In this document: positions 8,616 to 16,714 of the stretch, piece by piece
Position numbering within the stretch: position 1 is the first letter of the stretch
How the letters are laid out: every line of letters begins with the position of its first letter
Assembly: GCA_017430365.1 (NCBI GenBank)
Contig: JAFRNC010000004.1
Span: forward strand, 124,001 to 188,000
Direction of reading: 5' to 3'
Length of the DNA stretch: 64,000 nucleotides
Source: Bacteroidales bacterium
GTDB taxonomy: Bacteria; Bacteroidota; Bacteroidia; Bacteroidales; UBA932
Notes under the pieces: model-generated
Told to the model about the DNA's origin: nothing
Databases searched by the model: none
The model's input: the letters and a program-made list of their open reading frames with translations, nothing else
Position numbers and translations under genes: made by a program

Positions 8616-9068
8616 ATGTGGAAAAAGATTCATAACTGGCTGATAGCCGCCGCCGGCATACTGATAATCGTGATGCTCGGGCTCAACCTCTGCCACGCAG
8701 TCAATCCGGAGACTGGCGCCCACTACGCAATCCGCTTTTCGGACCGGCTTATCTACATCATCTTCATCGTCCTTTCGTTCATCATCTCAGACGTGACGCT
8801 GCTCTCGGCCAAACAGCCTTTCTACCAGGTTTTCCTGGCCATTGTCAACGCCATAGTCCTTCTGGGATTCCAGATATGGATCTTCGTCGAATTCTTCACC
8901 ACCAAACTGCAGTCCGGCCTCAAACTGTCATCGGTTTACACACTCTCCATCGGCGCGGTATTTCCGCTGGTGGCAATAATCCTGCTTGTCCTCGCAGTTA
9001 AATATGCGGCCGACGAAGGCACCGCCCAGAGGATCGCCCGCTCATTTGCAAAAAAAGGGATCGAATAA
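8616..9068 (+). CDS. small four-helix membrane protein, not recognised
   Basis: A 150-residue protein with four hydrophobic segments (about 8-27, 43-62, 70-92 and 110-132) and charged ends, so probably an inner-membrane protein with both termini inside. It vaguely resembles small Bacteroidota four-helix proteins of the DUF4293 type, but I cannot confirm that. It has its own promoter and converges on umuC, ending four bases before the umuC stop. No catalytic motif is visible and no function is assigned. Confidence 0.7.
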   Translation: MWKKIHNWLIAAAGILIIVMLGLNLCHAVNPETGAHYAIRFSDRLIYIIFIVLSFIISDVTLLSAKQPFYQVFLAIVNAIVLLGFQIWIFVEFFTTKLQSGLKLSSVYTLSIGAVFPLVAIILLVLAVKYAADEGTAQRIARSFAKKGIE

Positions 9069-9072
9069 TTCC

Positions 9073-10338
9073 CTATCCTATCTTGACCTTCGGTATATCG
9101 CTCCAGAGCGTGGAATAATGGGGCGACTGGTACTCCTGTGACATCTTTACTGAGCCGTCTCCCTGTACGCCGAAGAGCACCGCACCGCGGCCGTACGAGG
9201 CGGCAATCCCGTCCAGTGCTTCGGAGAGGCGGGCTTCACGCATGTCCGCGTCAGCATCCCTGAAAAGCGAGCGGGTGAAGCCCTCCCGGGAGGCGACACG
9301 GGTAAAGATCACTCCCGCTTTCTTGTAGCCGTAGCGGCGGCTGAACATGGCGCGCGTGACCTCGGCGGCGGCAACTACGACCGTACGATAGTCGTCCGTC
9401 CCGTCGGGGAAAACGGTCAGGCGGCTGGAAAAAGCCTGCGGCTCGTCCTCGTGGAAACGGTTGGTCATGGCGAAGACGGCCATCTCGAGCGCCAGGGAAT
9501 CCTGTTTCCGCAGTTTTGCGGCGGCGGACTCGGCAAAAGTTGCGGTCTGGCTGCATAGGTCCGTCATGTCGGTTATCTCCTTAGCAAAACTCCTGGACAC
9601 GCATATGGTCTGGCGGGGTTCGACCATATCCTCGAATCCGATGCACGGCTCCCCGCGCAATTCCCTCCACGTACGCCAGCCCGGAAGTGCGAAAATCTTC
9701 CTCACGTCATACTCCTTAAGGCGGGTATAATCCCATGCCGTAACCACGCCCATCTGAGCGAGCTTGCGGACACTGCGCCTGCCTATGCCCCAGACGTCCT
9801 CCACGGGAAATTTCCTGAGCACCTTCTCTATATCTTCGGGACGGTGCATATAGCATCCTCCCTCCAGTTTCGGGTATTTCTTGCACAGTTTGGAAGCTAT
9901 CTTTGCCAGAGTCTTCGTCGGAGCGACACCGACAGACAGGGGTATGCCGGTCATCTTCCTGCAAACGGCCGCAATCCTGCGGGCATAAGCAGCAAGGTCC
10001 TCGACCGCCAGCCCTCTCAGGTCCAGGAACGACTCGTCGATCGAGTACTGCTCGACTGCCGGAGCGAAATCGCGCAGAACCTCCTGCACACGGCGGGACA
10101 TGTCTCCGTAGAGTGCATAGTTGCTCGAGAAGACCGCGACGCCGTTCCTCTCGACTATGTCGCGTATTTTGAAAAGCGGCTCGCCAATTTTGATGCCGAG
10201 CGCCTTGGCCTCGTTGCTGCGTGCCACGGCACAGCCGTCGTTATTGCTGAGCACTATGACGGGCCGGCCTTCCAGGTCGGGACGGAAGACCCTCTCGCAT
10301 GAAGCGAAGAAATTATTGCAGTCGGCAAGGGCGAACAT
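9073..10338 (-). CDS. umuC: Y-family DNA polymerase, UmuC subunit of Pol V
   Basis: A 421-residue protein beginning MFALADCNNFFASCERVF, the Y-family motif with the first catalytic Asp. YSIDESFLDL carries the catalytic D-E pair, and V-x-x-VWGIGRR is the helix-hairpin-helix region. The length matches E. coli UmuC (422). It performs error-prone translesion synthesis with processed UmuD. It lies 3 bases after umuD and is the last gene of a HAD-vanZ-umuD-umuC run. It lacks a motif specific to DinB and is therefore called UmuC rather than Pol IV. Confidence 0.95.
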   Translation of the reverse strand: MFALADCNNFFASCERVFRPDLEGRPVIVLSNNDGCAVARSNEAKALGIKIGEPLFKIRDIVERNGVAVFSSNYALYGDMSRRVQEVLRDFAPAVEQYSIDESFLDLRGLAVEDLAAYARRIAAVCRKMTGIPLSVGVAPTKTLAKIASKLCKKYPKLEGGCYMHRPEDIEKVLRKFPVEDVWGIGRRSVRKLAQMGVVTAWDYTRLKEYDVRKIFALPGWRTWRELRGEPCIGFEDMVEPRQTICVSRSFAKEITDMTDLCSQTATFAESAAAKLRKQDSLALEMAVFAMTNRFHEDEPQAFSSRLTVFPDGTDDYRTVVVAAAEVTRAMFSRRYGYKKAGVIFTRVASREGFTRSLFRDADADMREARLSEALDGIAASYGRGAVLFGVQGDGSVKMSQEYQSPHYSTLWSDIPKVKIG

Positions 10339-10341
10339 GGG

Positions 10342-10770
10342 TCATGCCTTCTTGATGATGAAGGTCACGACACCCCAGATGACGAAATCATTGTCCGGGC
10401 CCACGGGAATGGGGCGGAATGAGGGATTGTGTTCGTTGCAGGGCATCAGTACCGCGCCGTTGTCGCCCATTTCCACCCGCTTTACGGTGTATTCGCCGTC
10501 TATGAAACAGACTGCCTTGCAACCGTTGGTGGGATCGACGGAGCGGTCGACAATCAGGATGTCGCCTTCGTCCATGTCGGCATCCACCATGGAAACGCCG
10601 TCGACCCGGAAAAAGAATGTCGATGCGCTGTGGCGCACAAGCAGTTTTACAAGGTCCAGTTTCTCACCTATGTTTTCAGCAGGAGAAGGGAATCCCGCCT
10701 TGACGGAGCCCAGGATCTCTGCCTCCAGGGAGGCTGTATCTGAGATGGGATGCGGTAGCATGCCGGTCAC
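10342..10770 (-). CDS. umuD: UmuD-type S24 autoprotease
   Basis: A 142-residue protein. The self-cleavage site is A25-G26 in SVKAGFPSPA, the nucleophile is S60 in DGVSM and the general base is K97 in YTVKR, the same numbering as E. coli UmuD. It lacks the LexA DNA-binding domain, so it is UmuD rather than LexA. Cleavage, stimulated by RecA filaments in known systems, activates Pol V. Its ATG overlaps the vanZ stop (ATGA), giving coupling. I see no obvious LexA-type operator upstream, and the only clear promoter is at the head of the operon (12008-12016). Confidence 0.95.
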   Translation of the reverse strand: MTGMLPHPISDTASLEAEILGSVKAGFPSPAENIGEKLDLVKLLVRHSASTFFFRVDGVSMVDADMDEGDILIVDRSVDPTNGCKAVCFIDGEYTVKRVEMGDNGAVLMPCNEHNPSFRPIPVGPDNDFVIWGVVTFIIKKA

Positions 10771-11150
10771 TTTTTCCGGGCCAGCAGGCCTATTATCACG
10801 GCTATCATTATTCCGACGGTGATGCCTAGGAAATTAGCGTTCAAATCGGACGGATCGGTCACCCTGATTTTGGTGATGCGGCCCTGAAGATGTTCGAAAC
10901 TGAAAGCTATGATATTGCCCATCAGCGTGGAAATGCTCAAAGCATGCCACCATGAACGGAAATCGAACGCCAGGGCGCCGAGGACCGGGAACGGCAGGAA
11001 CATCAGGAAATGTATGACCTTGTCGATGGGATAGCCCATGAAACTGCGAGGGATCTTGGGACTCGGCTTGAAACTGCCGAAGCAGAGCCATGCGACGGCG
11101 GCGAGATAGAGCAGGAAGAGTATTATCTTGAATATCCTTGAACGGTTCAT
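10767..11150 (-). CDS. VanZ-like small membrane protein
   Basis: A 127-residue protein with four predicted membrane helices and the VanZ-family pattern: GYPIDKVIHFLMFLPFPVLGAL after the first helix, where K-x-x-H-x-x-x-[FY] is characteristic. The first motif SFKPSPKIP also occurs in Bacteroidota VanZ-like proteins. The family takes its name from a teicoplanin resistance protein, but most members are uncharacterised and resistance should not be inferred. It sits between the HAD gene (6-base gap) and umuD (4-base overlap). Confidence 0.82.
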   Translation of the reverse strand: MNRSRIFKIILFLLYLAAVAWLCFGSFKPSPKIPRSFMGYPIDKVIHFLMFLPFPVLGALAFDFRSWWHALSISTLMGNIIAFSFEHLQGRITKIRVTDPSDLNANFLGITVGIMIAVIIGLLARKK

Positions 11151-11156
11151 GTACTG

Positions 11157-12002
11157 TCACCTCCTGTTCTTGCGCTGAAGCGTATGGAAATCATTCTCCG
11201 CCTTGATCTTGTCGATTATGGTCGTCACTACCTCGTAGATCTGGCCGCCTACGCGGTAGTCAGCCTGGCATATGAAATTGACCCGGTCCTGCCTGAGGAG
11301 CTTCCTGGCGGTTTCTTTCTGGTGTGCGTTATCGGGAGAATAGACTGCGATGGAATTGCCGCCGAACATCTTGACTATCTTCATGCAGGGGATGTCCGTG
11401 GTGCCGTCGCCGAGATAGATCATGTTGCTGAAAGGTATGGGCTTGTCGTCCTCCTTCTGGCTCTCGTTGACCTTGGTGTTGTCGCTGATGTCCATGATGC
11501 CCTTGGCGATCTTGAATAGGAACTGGGTCTTGCCTGTGTAGTCGACGGCTACTGCGGGCCAGACCGCCACCCCGCTCTCATCGTACCAGAAGGAACAGGC
11601 GAATATCTTCTTGAACTCATGGGCGATGGAAGTACCCTCGATCAGTTCGGTCTGCCCGGAAGAGTTGATGTAGTGCTCCACATTGACCCCGTGCCGTCTT
11701 CCGTATTCATTGATCAGGGCGAACCATTCCTTTACGCCTTCATATAGTTTGATATGCTTTCCGAAGGAGACGAAGGAATCGCGCGTAAGGGAAATGCCTT
11801 TCTCGCGCGCCTCGTCGATCATGAGTTTCATGTAGGAGAGGATGCTGCTCACTTCCTGCCCGTCGGGGACTGCATTGCTTTTGCTCCAGAATTCATCGGG
11901 TGTCTGCCCTATCGCCTGGATGAAGCCGAACTCCTGCATGTTTCCGGGAGAAAGGGTCCCGTCGAAATCATATATCAGCGCTACGGTAGGTCTTTTTTTC
12001 AT
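11157..12002 (-). CDS. HAD-superfamily phosphatase
   Basis: A 281-residue cytoplasmic protein. Motif I is IYDFDGTLS (first residues), motif II lies around YINSSGQT, and motif IV is MIYLGDGTTDIPCM. This resembles HAD-IB enzymes of the phosphoserine phosphatase group, but the substrate is unknown. The start is ATG at 12002. An in-frame TTG three codons upstream is part of the -7 box TATATTTGC (12008-12016), so it is excluded. It is the first gene of the operon that ends in umuDC, an unusual companion for a SOS polymerase. Confidence 0.85.
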   Translation of the reverse strand: MKKRPTVALIYDFDGTLSPGNMQEFGFIQAIGQTPDEFWSKSNAVPDGQEVSSILSYMKLMIDEAREKGISLTRDSFVSFGKHIKLYEGVKEWFALINEYGRRHGVNVEHYINSSGQTELIEGTSIAHEFKKIFACSFWYDESGVAVWPAVAVDYTGKTQFLFKIAKGIMDISDNTKVNESQKEDDKPIPFSNMIYLGDGTTDIPCMKIVKMFGGNSIAVYSPDNAHQKETARKLLRQDRVNFICQADYRVGGQIYEVVTTIIDKIKAENDFHTLQRKNRR

Positions 12003-12007
12003 AACGC

Positions 12008-12016
12008 GCAAATATA
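12008..12016 (-). promoter_or_regulatory. -7 box for the HAD-vanZ-umuDC operon
   Basis: TATATTTGC on the minus strand, five bases before the HAD gene ATG. Confidence 0.72.
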
Positions 12017-12028
12017 CACATTATTTGC

Positions 12029-13042
12029 TTAAAGCGGGAAAGTCCTGGATATAGGGAAGAGGCCGAACAGTCCTCCTGTATGGATGAACAATATGTTTTC
12101 CGATGTGCTGAGCCTTCCGCCGGAAATCAACTCGTTCACCATTCCGTAGGTGGCCTTGCCGGTATATACCGGATCGAAGACCACGCCTTCCAGACGGGCC
12201 ATCCTCTTGATGTGCTCCAGCTCCTCCGGACGGCTCAATGCATACCCGATGCCGACATACTCCTCGAACAACTCGAAATCGGAAGGCTTGAGGGCGGCAG
12301 CGATCTGCGCAGCCTGCTCCTTTGATATCTCTCCCTGCTCCACGAGATACGGAAGGGCGTCGCATGAGATACGCGCGGCTATATCCTGGAAATATGCGGC
12401 ATCATCGCATACGCATACCCCTATCACTCGCTTGCCGTATCCCCAGATGATATTGGAGAGCTGAAGTCCGGCAAGGGTACCGCCGGAGCCCGTAGCCACC
12501 ACAACCGTATCGAACTTGATCCCCATCTCCCTCTCCTGCGCGACTATCTCTTTCATGGCGTAATAATAGCCGAGCGTGCCGACTCCGAAGGACGCACCTT
12601 CAGGAATGATGTAGGGGCGGAAGCCCCTGGCGGCATAACCGTCAGCCATCTCCTGCATTATCTCGCCGCGGTGCTCCCGGTATTCGTCGCGGTTGCAGAA
12701 ACGTACGTCGGCGCCCATGAGCCGGTCGAGGAAATAGTTCCCTTCCACGGGAGGCTCCTCGCTGATGCGCAGGAGCACGGCGGATTTGAGGCCAAGGCGG
12801 GCGGCCACCGAAACGGTTGCCCTGCAGTGGTTCGACTGTATGCCTCCGCAGGTGATCAGCAGGTCGCATCCTTTGGAAAGGGCCTCCTGGACCGCGAATT
12901 CCAGTTTCCTTATCTTGTTGCCGGACCATTCGCTCCCGGTCTGGTCGTCACGTTTCACATAGATGTTCCTGCCACATTCGTCGGACCAGCGTGAGAGTCT
13001 CTGTATCCGGGTGGGAAGATTAGCCAGAGTGAGTTTTTTCAT
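12029..13042 (-). CDS. D-cysteine desulfhydrase / ACC deaminase-family PLP enzyme
   Basis: A 337-residue fold-type II PLP enzyme. It begins with LANLPTRIQRLSRWSDECG and has the lysine-bearing motif SGNKIRKLEF (about 39-48), then TCGGIQSNHCRATVS (about 63-77) and the glycine-rich phosphate loop VATGSGGTLAG. This matches the DcyD/ACC-deaminase family, which beta-eliminates D-cysteine to pyruvate, sulfide and ammonia, or opens ACC. Context does not decide between these, and D-cysteine desulfhydrase is more usual in gut bacteria. Its promoter faces that of the amidase gene at 13116. Confidence 0.88.
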   Translation of the reverse strand: MKKLTLANLPTRIQRLSRWSDECGRNIYVKRDDQTGSEWSGNKIRKLEFAVQEALSKGCDLLITCGGIQSNHCRATVSVAARLGLKSAVLLRISEEPPVEGNYFLDRLMGADVRFCNRDEYREHRGEIMQEMADGYAARGFRPYIIPEGASFGVGTLGYYYAMKEIVAQEREMGIKFDTVVVATGSGGTLAGLQLSNIIWGYGKRVIGVCVCDDAAYFQDIAARISCDALPYLVEQGEISKEQAAQIAAALKPSDFELFEEYVGIGYALSRPEELEHIKRMARLEGVVFDPVYTGKATYGMVNELISGGRLSTSENILFIHTGGLFGLFPISRTFPL

Positions 13043-13073
13043 ATCTTGAAGACAATATTGAAATGCTTTTCCA

Positions 13074-13093
13074 ACAAATATAAGTATTTTTGT
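13074..13093. promoter_or_regulatory. back-to-back -7 boxes, desulfhydrase (-) / amidase (+)
   Basis: ACAAATATA (13074-13082) and TATTTTTGT (13085-13093) form an inverted repeat matching at 8 of 9 bases with a 2-base spacer. They read as TATATTTG on the minus strand and TATTTTTG on the plus strand. Confidence 0.65.
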
Positions 13094-13115
13094 CTACGGA
13101 AACCAACGATTCGTC

Positions 13116-16100
13116 ATGAAACATCTTCCGCTAACCATCCTGGTACTTCTATCCCTCCTCATCCCGGCCCGGGCCAATGCCGCAAAAGACAAGGACCTCG
13201 TCCCCATGGCCGACTCGATCAGCAGTTATCTAAAAGCGAAAACCACCGTCACGAGCCGCGTTTCGGTGGAGAAGGCCACCCTCATGAAAGACGGCACCCT
13301 CCGCATAACCCTCAGCCGCGCGCTGGTGGACCACCCACTGCGCGACCAGGAAATCAGGGACATTTACTCCATCGCCCGCGAGACGCTGCCGTCCAAATAC
13401 TCCCAGTACAAGAAGAAACTGTCCATATACTCGGACAAGAAACCCATAGAATTCTACAAGAGCAACTATTTCTCAGAAAAGCCTTCCGCCGCGCCGGCCA
13501 GGGACCACAAAAGATATGCGGGATCCTATCACGACAAAATGGCAGCCCCGCTGGTCAAACGCACATCCTCTTCCAACCGGCCCGTACGCGGCCTGCAGAA
13601 CCGCCACATCGCACTCTGGCAGAGCCACGGCTGGTATTACGAGCAGTCTCTCAAAAGATGGGAGTGGCAGCGTGCCAGAATATTCGAGACCGTGGAGGAC
13701 CTCTATACCCAGAGTTATGTGGTGCCCTTCCTGGTCCCTATGCTTGAAAACGCCGGAGCGGTGGTGATGATGCCCCGCGAGCGCGACTGGAATCCAATAG
13801 AAATAGTCGTGGACAACGACGGAGGAGAAACCGGTTACAGGGAGTCCGGCCAGTGGGAGGCCGCTCCCGACACAGGCTTCGCCAATCCCAAGGGCGAATA
13901 CCTCTATCAGGAGAATCCATTCAAGATGGGTACAGCCAGGATGTCTCACACCGACCCTGAAGGCGGCAGCAACGCCTGCTGGATCCCCAACATACCGGAA
14001 GACGGGGAATATTCGGTCTACGTATCCTACCAGACCATCCCCGAAAGCACCGCATCGGCGCAATATGAAGTCCGCCACACGGGAGGCACGACCCGCTTCA
14101 GCGTCAACCAGCAGATGGGAGGCGGCACCTGGATATATCTCGGACGGTTCGGATTCACCCGCGGAACCTTCGGGGACCAGGGCGTTTTCCTGTCCAATGT
14201 CGGTGACGGCAACGCGATCGTTACCGCCGACGCGGTCAAATTCGGCGGCGGCATGGGCAACATGGCCCGCAAGCCGGCCGAGGTCAAGGAGGGCGATTTC
14301 GATGTCGAACCGATAGTTTCAGGCTATCCGCGTTTCACGGAAGGTTCGCGCTACTGGCTGCAATGGGCGGGATTCAACGATACGATCTATTCCCGCAACC
14401 GCAACATGACCGACTACAACGACGACTATATGTCACGCGGCCTCTGGGTCAACACCCTTTCCGACGGATCGTATCTCAAGCCCGACAAGAAAGGCTACAA
14501 CGTTCCCATCGACCTCTCGTTCGCTTTCCACACCGATGCGGGCACGACCCTGAACGACTCCATAGTCGGCACGCTTGCGATATATACCAGGCTCTCCAAC
14601 GATGACGAGAAGTATCCCAACGGCGAAGACCGTTCCATCGCCCGCGACTACACGGATATAGTCCAGACCCAGATAGTGGGCGACATACGGGCACTTTTCG
14701 AACCGGAGTGGAGCCGCCGGCAGTTGTGGGACCGTTCTTATGCCGAGAGCCGCATGCCGGAAATCCCGGGAATGCTGCTCGAACTCCTCTCGCACCAGAA
14801 CCTGGCGGACATGCGCTACGGCCTCGACCCCAGTTTCAGATTCACCGTATCGCGCGCAGTCTATAAGGGAATGCTGAAATTCCTCGCCTACATCAACGGC
14901 TTCGAATATACTGTCCAGCCGTTGCCCGTAAAGGGCTTTGAGGCGCATTTCGACGGCGAGGGCAGAGCCTCTCTGAGCTGGCAGCCCGTAACGGACCCTC
15001 TCGAAGTTACTGCCGACGCCACCGGGTATATTCTCTACACCCGCATCGACGAAGGAGGTTTCGACAACGGAACGGCCATTACGGATCCCCATGCCGAGGT
15101 GGAGATAGAACCCGGTCACATCTACAGTTTCAAGGTGTCTGCGACGAATGCCGGAGGCGAGAGTTTCCCGAGCGAAATACTCTCGGTCGGATTCGTCTCG
15201 CAGGATGCGCCCACAGTGCTTATCGTCAACAATTTCGACCGCGTCAGCGCACCTGCCAGTTTCGCCTCGAAAGACTCGCTGTATGCCGGCTTCCACAATC
15301 CCCGTGACATAGGAGTCCCCTATCTCTTCGACATTTCGTTCATCGGAGCCCAGCATGAGTTCCGCCGCCCGATTCCGTGGATGGACGACGACAGCGCAGG
15401 ATTCGGCGCCTCCGACAGCGACTTCGAGACCAAAGCGCTGGCAGGCAACAGCTTCGACTACCCTGCAACCCACGGCAGGGGCTGGATGGCTGCGGGGTGC
15501 AATTTCGTTTCATGCAGCCGCTCCGCAGTCATTGAAGGGTCGGTAGATATGGGAGTCTACTCCATTGCCGATCTCATCTGCGGGGAACAGGTCACAACCC
15601 AGATAGGCCGCAAAGGCGCCAATCCGCTGCGTTATCAGGTATTCCCCAAGGAGCTCCGCGACCAGATCACGGCATTTACCGGCAAAGGCGGCAGCATACT
15701 GGTTTCAGGCGCTTATGTCGGTTCCGACCTTTGGGAGCCTGTGTTCGACATCGATATCGACTCTGCCATGAAGGCCGATTACATCGAACCCGGGCAGAAG
15801 TTCGTGCAGGAGGTGCTCCACTACCGGTGGATGACCAACAACGCCTCCGTCACCGGAATTGTCAAAGGCGAACAGAATCCCCTCGGGCTGGATTACAGGA
15901 ACAAACTGATCTTCAACACAGAACTCAACGACAAAGTATACTGCGTAGAGGCTCCCGACGGCATCAATCCCGTAGGGACAGGTGCATATACCGTTTACCG
16001 GTATGCTGAAAACAACATCTCGGCCGGAGTGGCTTTCAAGGGCGGTTATAAAACCGTCATCCTTGGCTTCCCGGTCGAGACGCTTGAAACCCAGGAGCAG

Positions 16101-16145
16101 ATCGACTGCCTTATCGGCGAAGTCGCCCGCTTCTTCGGGAATTAG
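13116..16145 (+). CDS. secreted N-acetylmuramoyl-L-alanine amidase with inserted golvesin/xanthan-lyase-like domain
   Basis: A 1009-residue exported protein (signal peptide to about residue 22). The Amidase_3 fold can be assembled from two separated halves. The first holds H171 (WQSHGWYY) and E191 (FETVED); the second holds H472 (AFHTDAGT) and catalytic E556 (GMLLELLSHQN). Between them (about 228-380) lies a golvesin C-terminal-like beta domain starting at VVDNDGG. A fibronectin III-like domain (about 608-695) and a long C-terminal domain with a Rossmann-like GGSILVSGAYVGSD segment follow. It should cleave the MurNAc-L-Ala bond in the periplasm or at the surface. Such proteins are often labelled xanthan lyase, which the catalytic residues do not support. 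Confidence 0.85.
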   Translation: MKHLPLTILVLLSLLIPARANAAKDKDLVPMADSISSYLKAKTTVTSRVSVEKATLMKDGTLRITLSRALVDHPLRDQEIRDIYSIARETLPSKYSQYKKKLSIYSDKKPIEFYKSNYFSEKPSAAPARDHKRYAGSYHDKMAAPLVKRTSSSNRPVRGLQNRHIALWQSHGWYYEQSLKRWEWQRARIFETVEDLYTQSYVVPFLVPMLENAGAVVMMPRERDWNPIEIVVDNDGGETGYRESGQWEAAPDTGFANPKGEYLYQENPFKMGTARMSHTDPEGGSNACWIPNIPEDGEYSVYVSYQTIPESTASAQYEVRHTGGTTRFSVNQQMGGGTWIYLGRFGFTRGTFGDQGVFLSNVGDGNAIVTADAVKFGGGMGNMARKPAEVKEGDFDVEPIVSGYPRFTEGSRYWLQWAGFNDTIYSRNRNMTDYNDDYMSRGLWVNTLSDGSYLKPDKKGYNVPIDLSFAFHTDAGTTLNDSIVGTLAIYTRLSNDDEKYPNGEDRSIARDYTDIVQTQIVGDIRALFEPEWSRRQLWDRSYAESRMPEIPGMLLELLSHQNLADMRYGLDPSFRFTVSRAVYKGMLKFLAYINGFEYTVQPLPVKGFEAHFDGEGRASLSWQPVTDPLEVTADATGYILYTRIDEGGFDNGTAITDPHAEVEIEPGHIYSFKVSATNAGGESFPSEILSVGFVSQDAPTVLIVNNFDRVSAPASFASKDSLYAGFHNPRDIGVPYLFDISFIGAQHEFRRPIPWMDDDSAGFGASDSDFETKALAGNSFDYPATHGRGWMAAGCNFVSCSRSAVIEGSVDMGVYSIADLICGEQVTTQIGRKGANPLRYQVFPKELRDQITAFTGKGGSILVSGAYVGSDLWEPVFDIDIDSAMKADYIEPGQKFVQEVLHYRWMTNNASVTGIVKGEQNPLGLDYRNKLIFNTELNDKVYCVEAPDGINPVGTGAYTVYRYAENNISAGVAFKGGYKTVILGFPVETLETQEQIDCLIGEVARFFGN

Positions 16146-16714
16146 AAATTCAGGAAATCGATCTCCGTTATGCCGGCGACCGACTCGATGTTGAAAGAGT
16201 TGGCACCGGCAGACGATATTTCTATGGAATAGGATCCGGCGGAGCCGTAGTCGTGCTTGAGGGCGGCATTGTAGATGTCCTCCTTCCCGTCACCCCATTT
16301 CACGAGAGCGGACATGCCGCTGCCCGAAATGAACGGAGCGGTGAATGAAGAGAGCGTGTGCCTGATGACGAGCTGCTGTCCGAATCTGGCCGCCTGGGTC
16401 ACCATGAAAGACCGTGAGACCCCTTCCATGCTGAAGGAGACGCTGCCCTTGCGGGTAGTACTCTTGTCATTGGCATCTACTGTGACGGTGACGGATCTCG
16501 TCCCCTTGTCTCCCGTTTCGGGAGATACGTGGATCCAGGGATCGCTGGCCCTGGCAGTCCACGTGTAGTTCGCAGTCACGTTGACGGTCTTGCTGCCGCC
16601 TTCCGACAGTATCTCGGCGCTGGTGACGTCAATCGAAAGCATGGGCTCCTCCTTCTGGCATGAAACCGACATCAGAAGTGAAACCGCGATTGTTAACAAA
16701 ACCGTCCGTCTCAT
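16142..16714 (-). CDS. BACON-domain lipoprotein
   Basis: A 190-residue lipoprotein with lipobox Cys19 (LMSVSCQ). A BACON domain spans about 27-110: ILSEGGSKTVNVTANYTW is strand 1 and the end reads GVSRSFMVTQAA. A second beta-rich segment fills the C-terminus. BACON domains are Bacteroidota surface modules thought to bind glycan or mucin, with no catalytic role. The start overlaps the stop of the C10 protease gene by 4 bases, so the two are probably co-expressed on the envelope. It converges on the amidase gene with a 4-base overlap. Confidence 0.88.
   Translation of the reverse strand: MRRTVLLTIAVSLLMSVSCQKEEPMLSIDVTSAEILSEGGSKTVNVTANYTWTARASDPWIHVSPETGDKGTRSVTVTVDANDKSTTRKGSVSFSMEGVSRSFMVTQAARFGQQLVIRHTLSSFTAPFISGSGMSALVKWGDGKEDIYNAALKHDYGSAGSYSIEISSAGANSFNIESVAGITEIDFLNF

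Noticed and set aside
10767..11150. VanZ-like gene as teicoplanin resistance
   Set aside because: VanZ-like is a broad family and no vanRSHAX genes are near.
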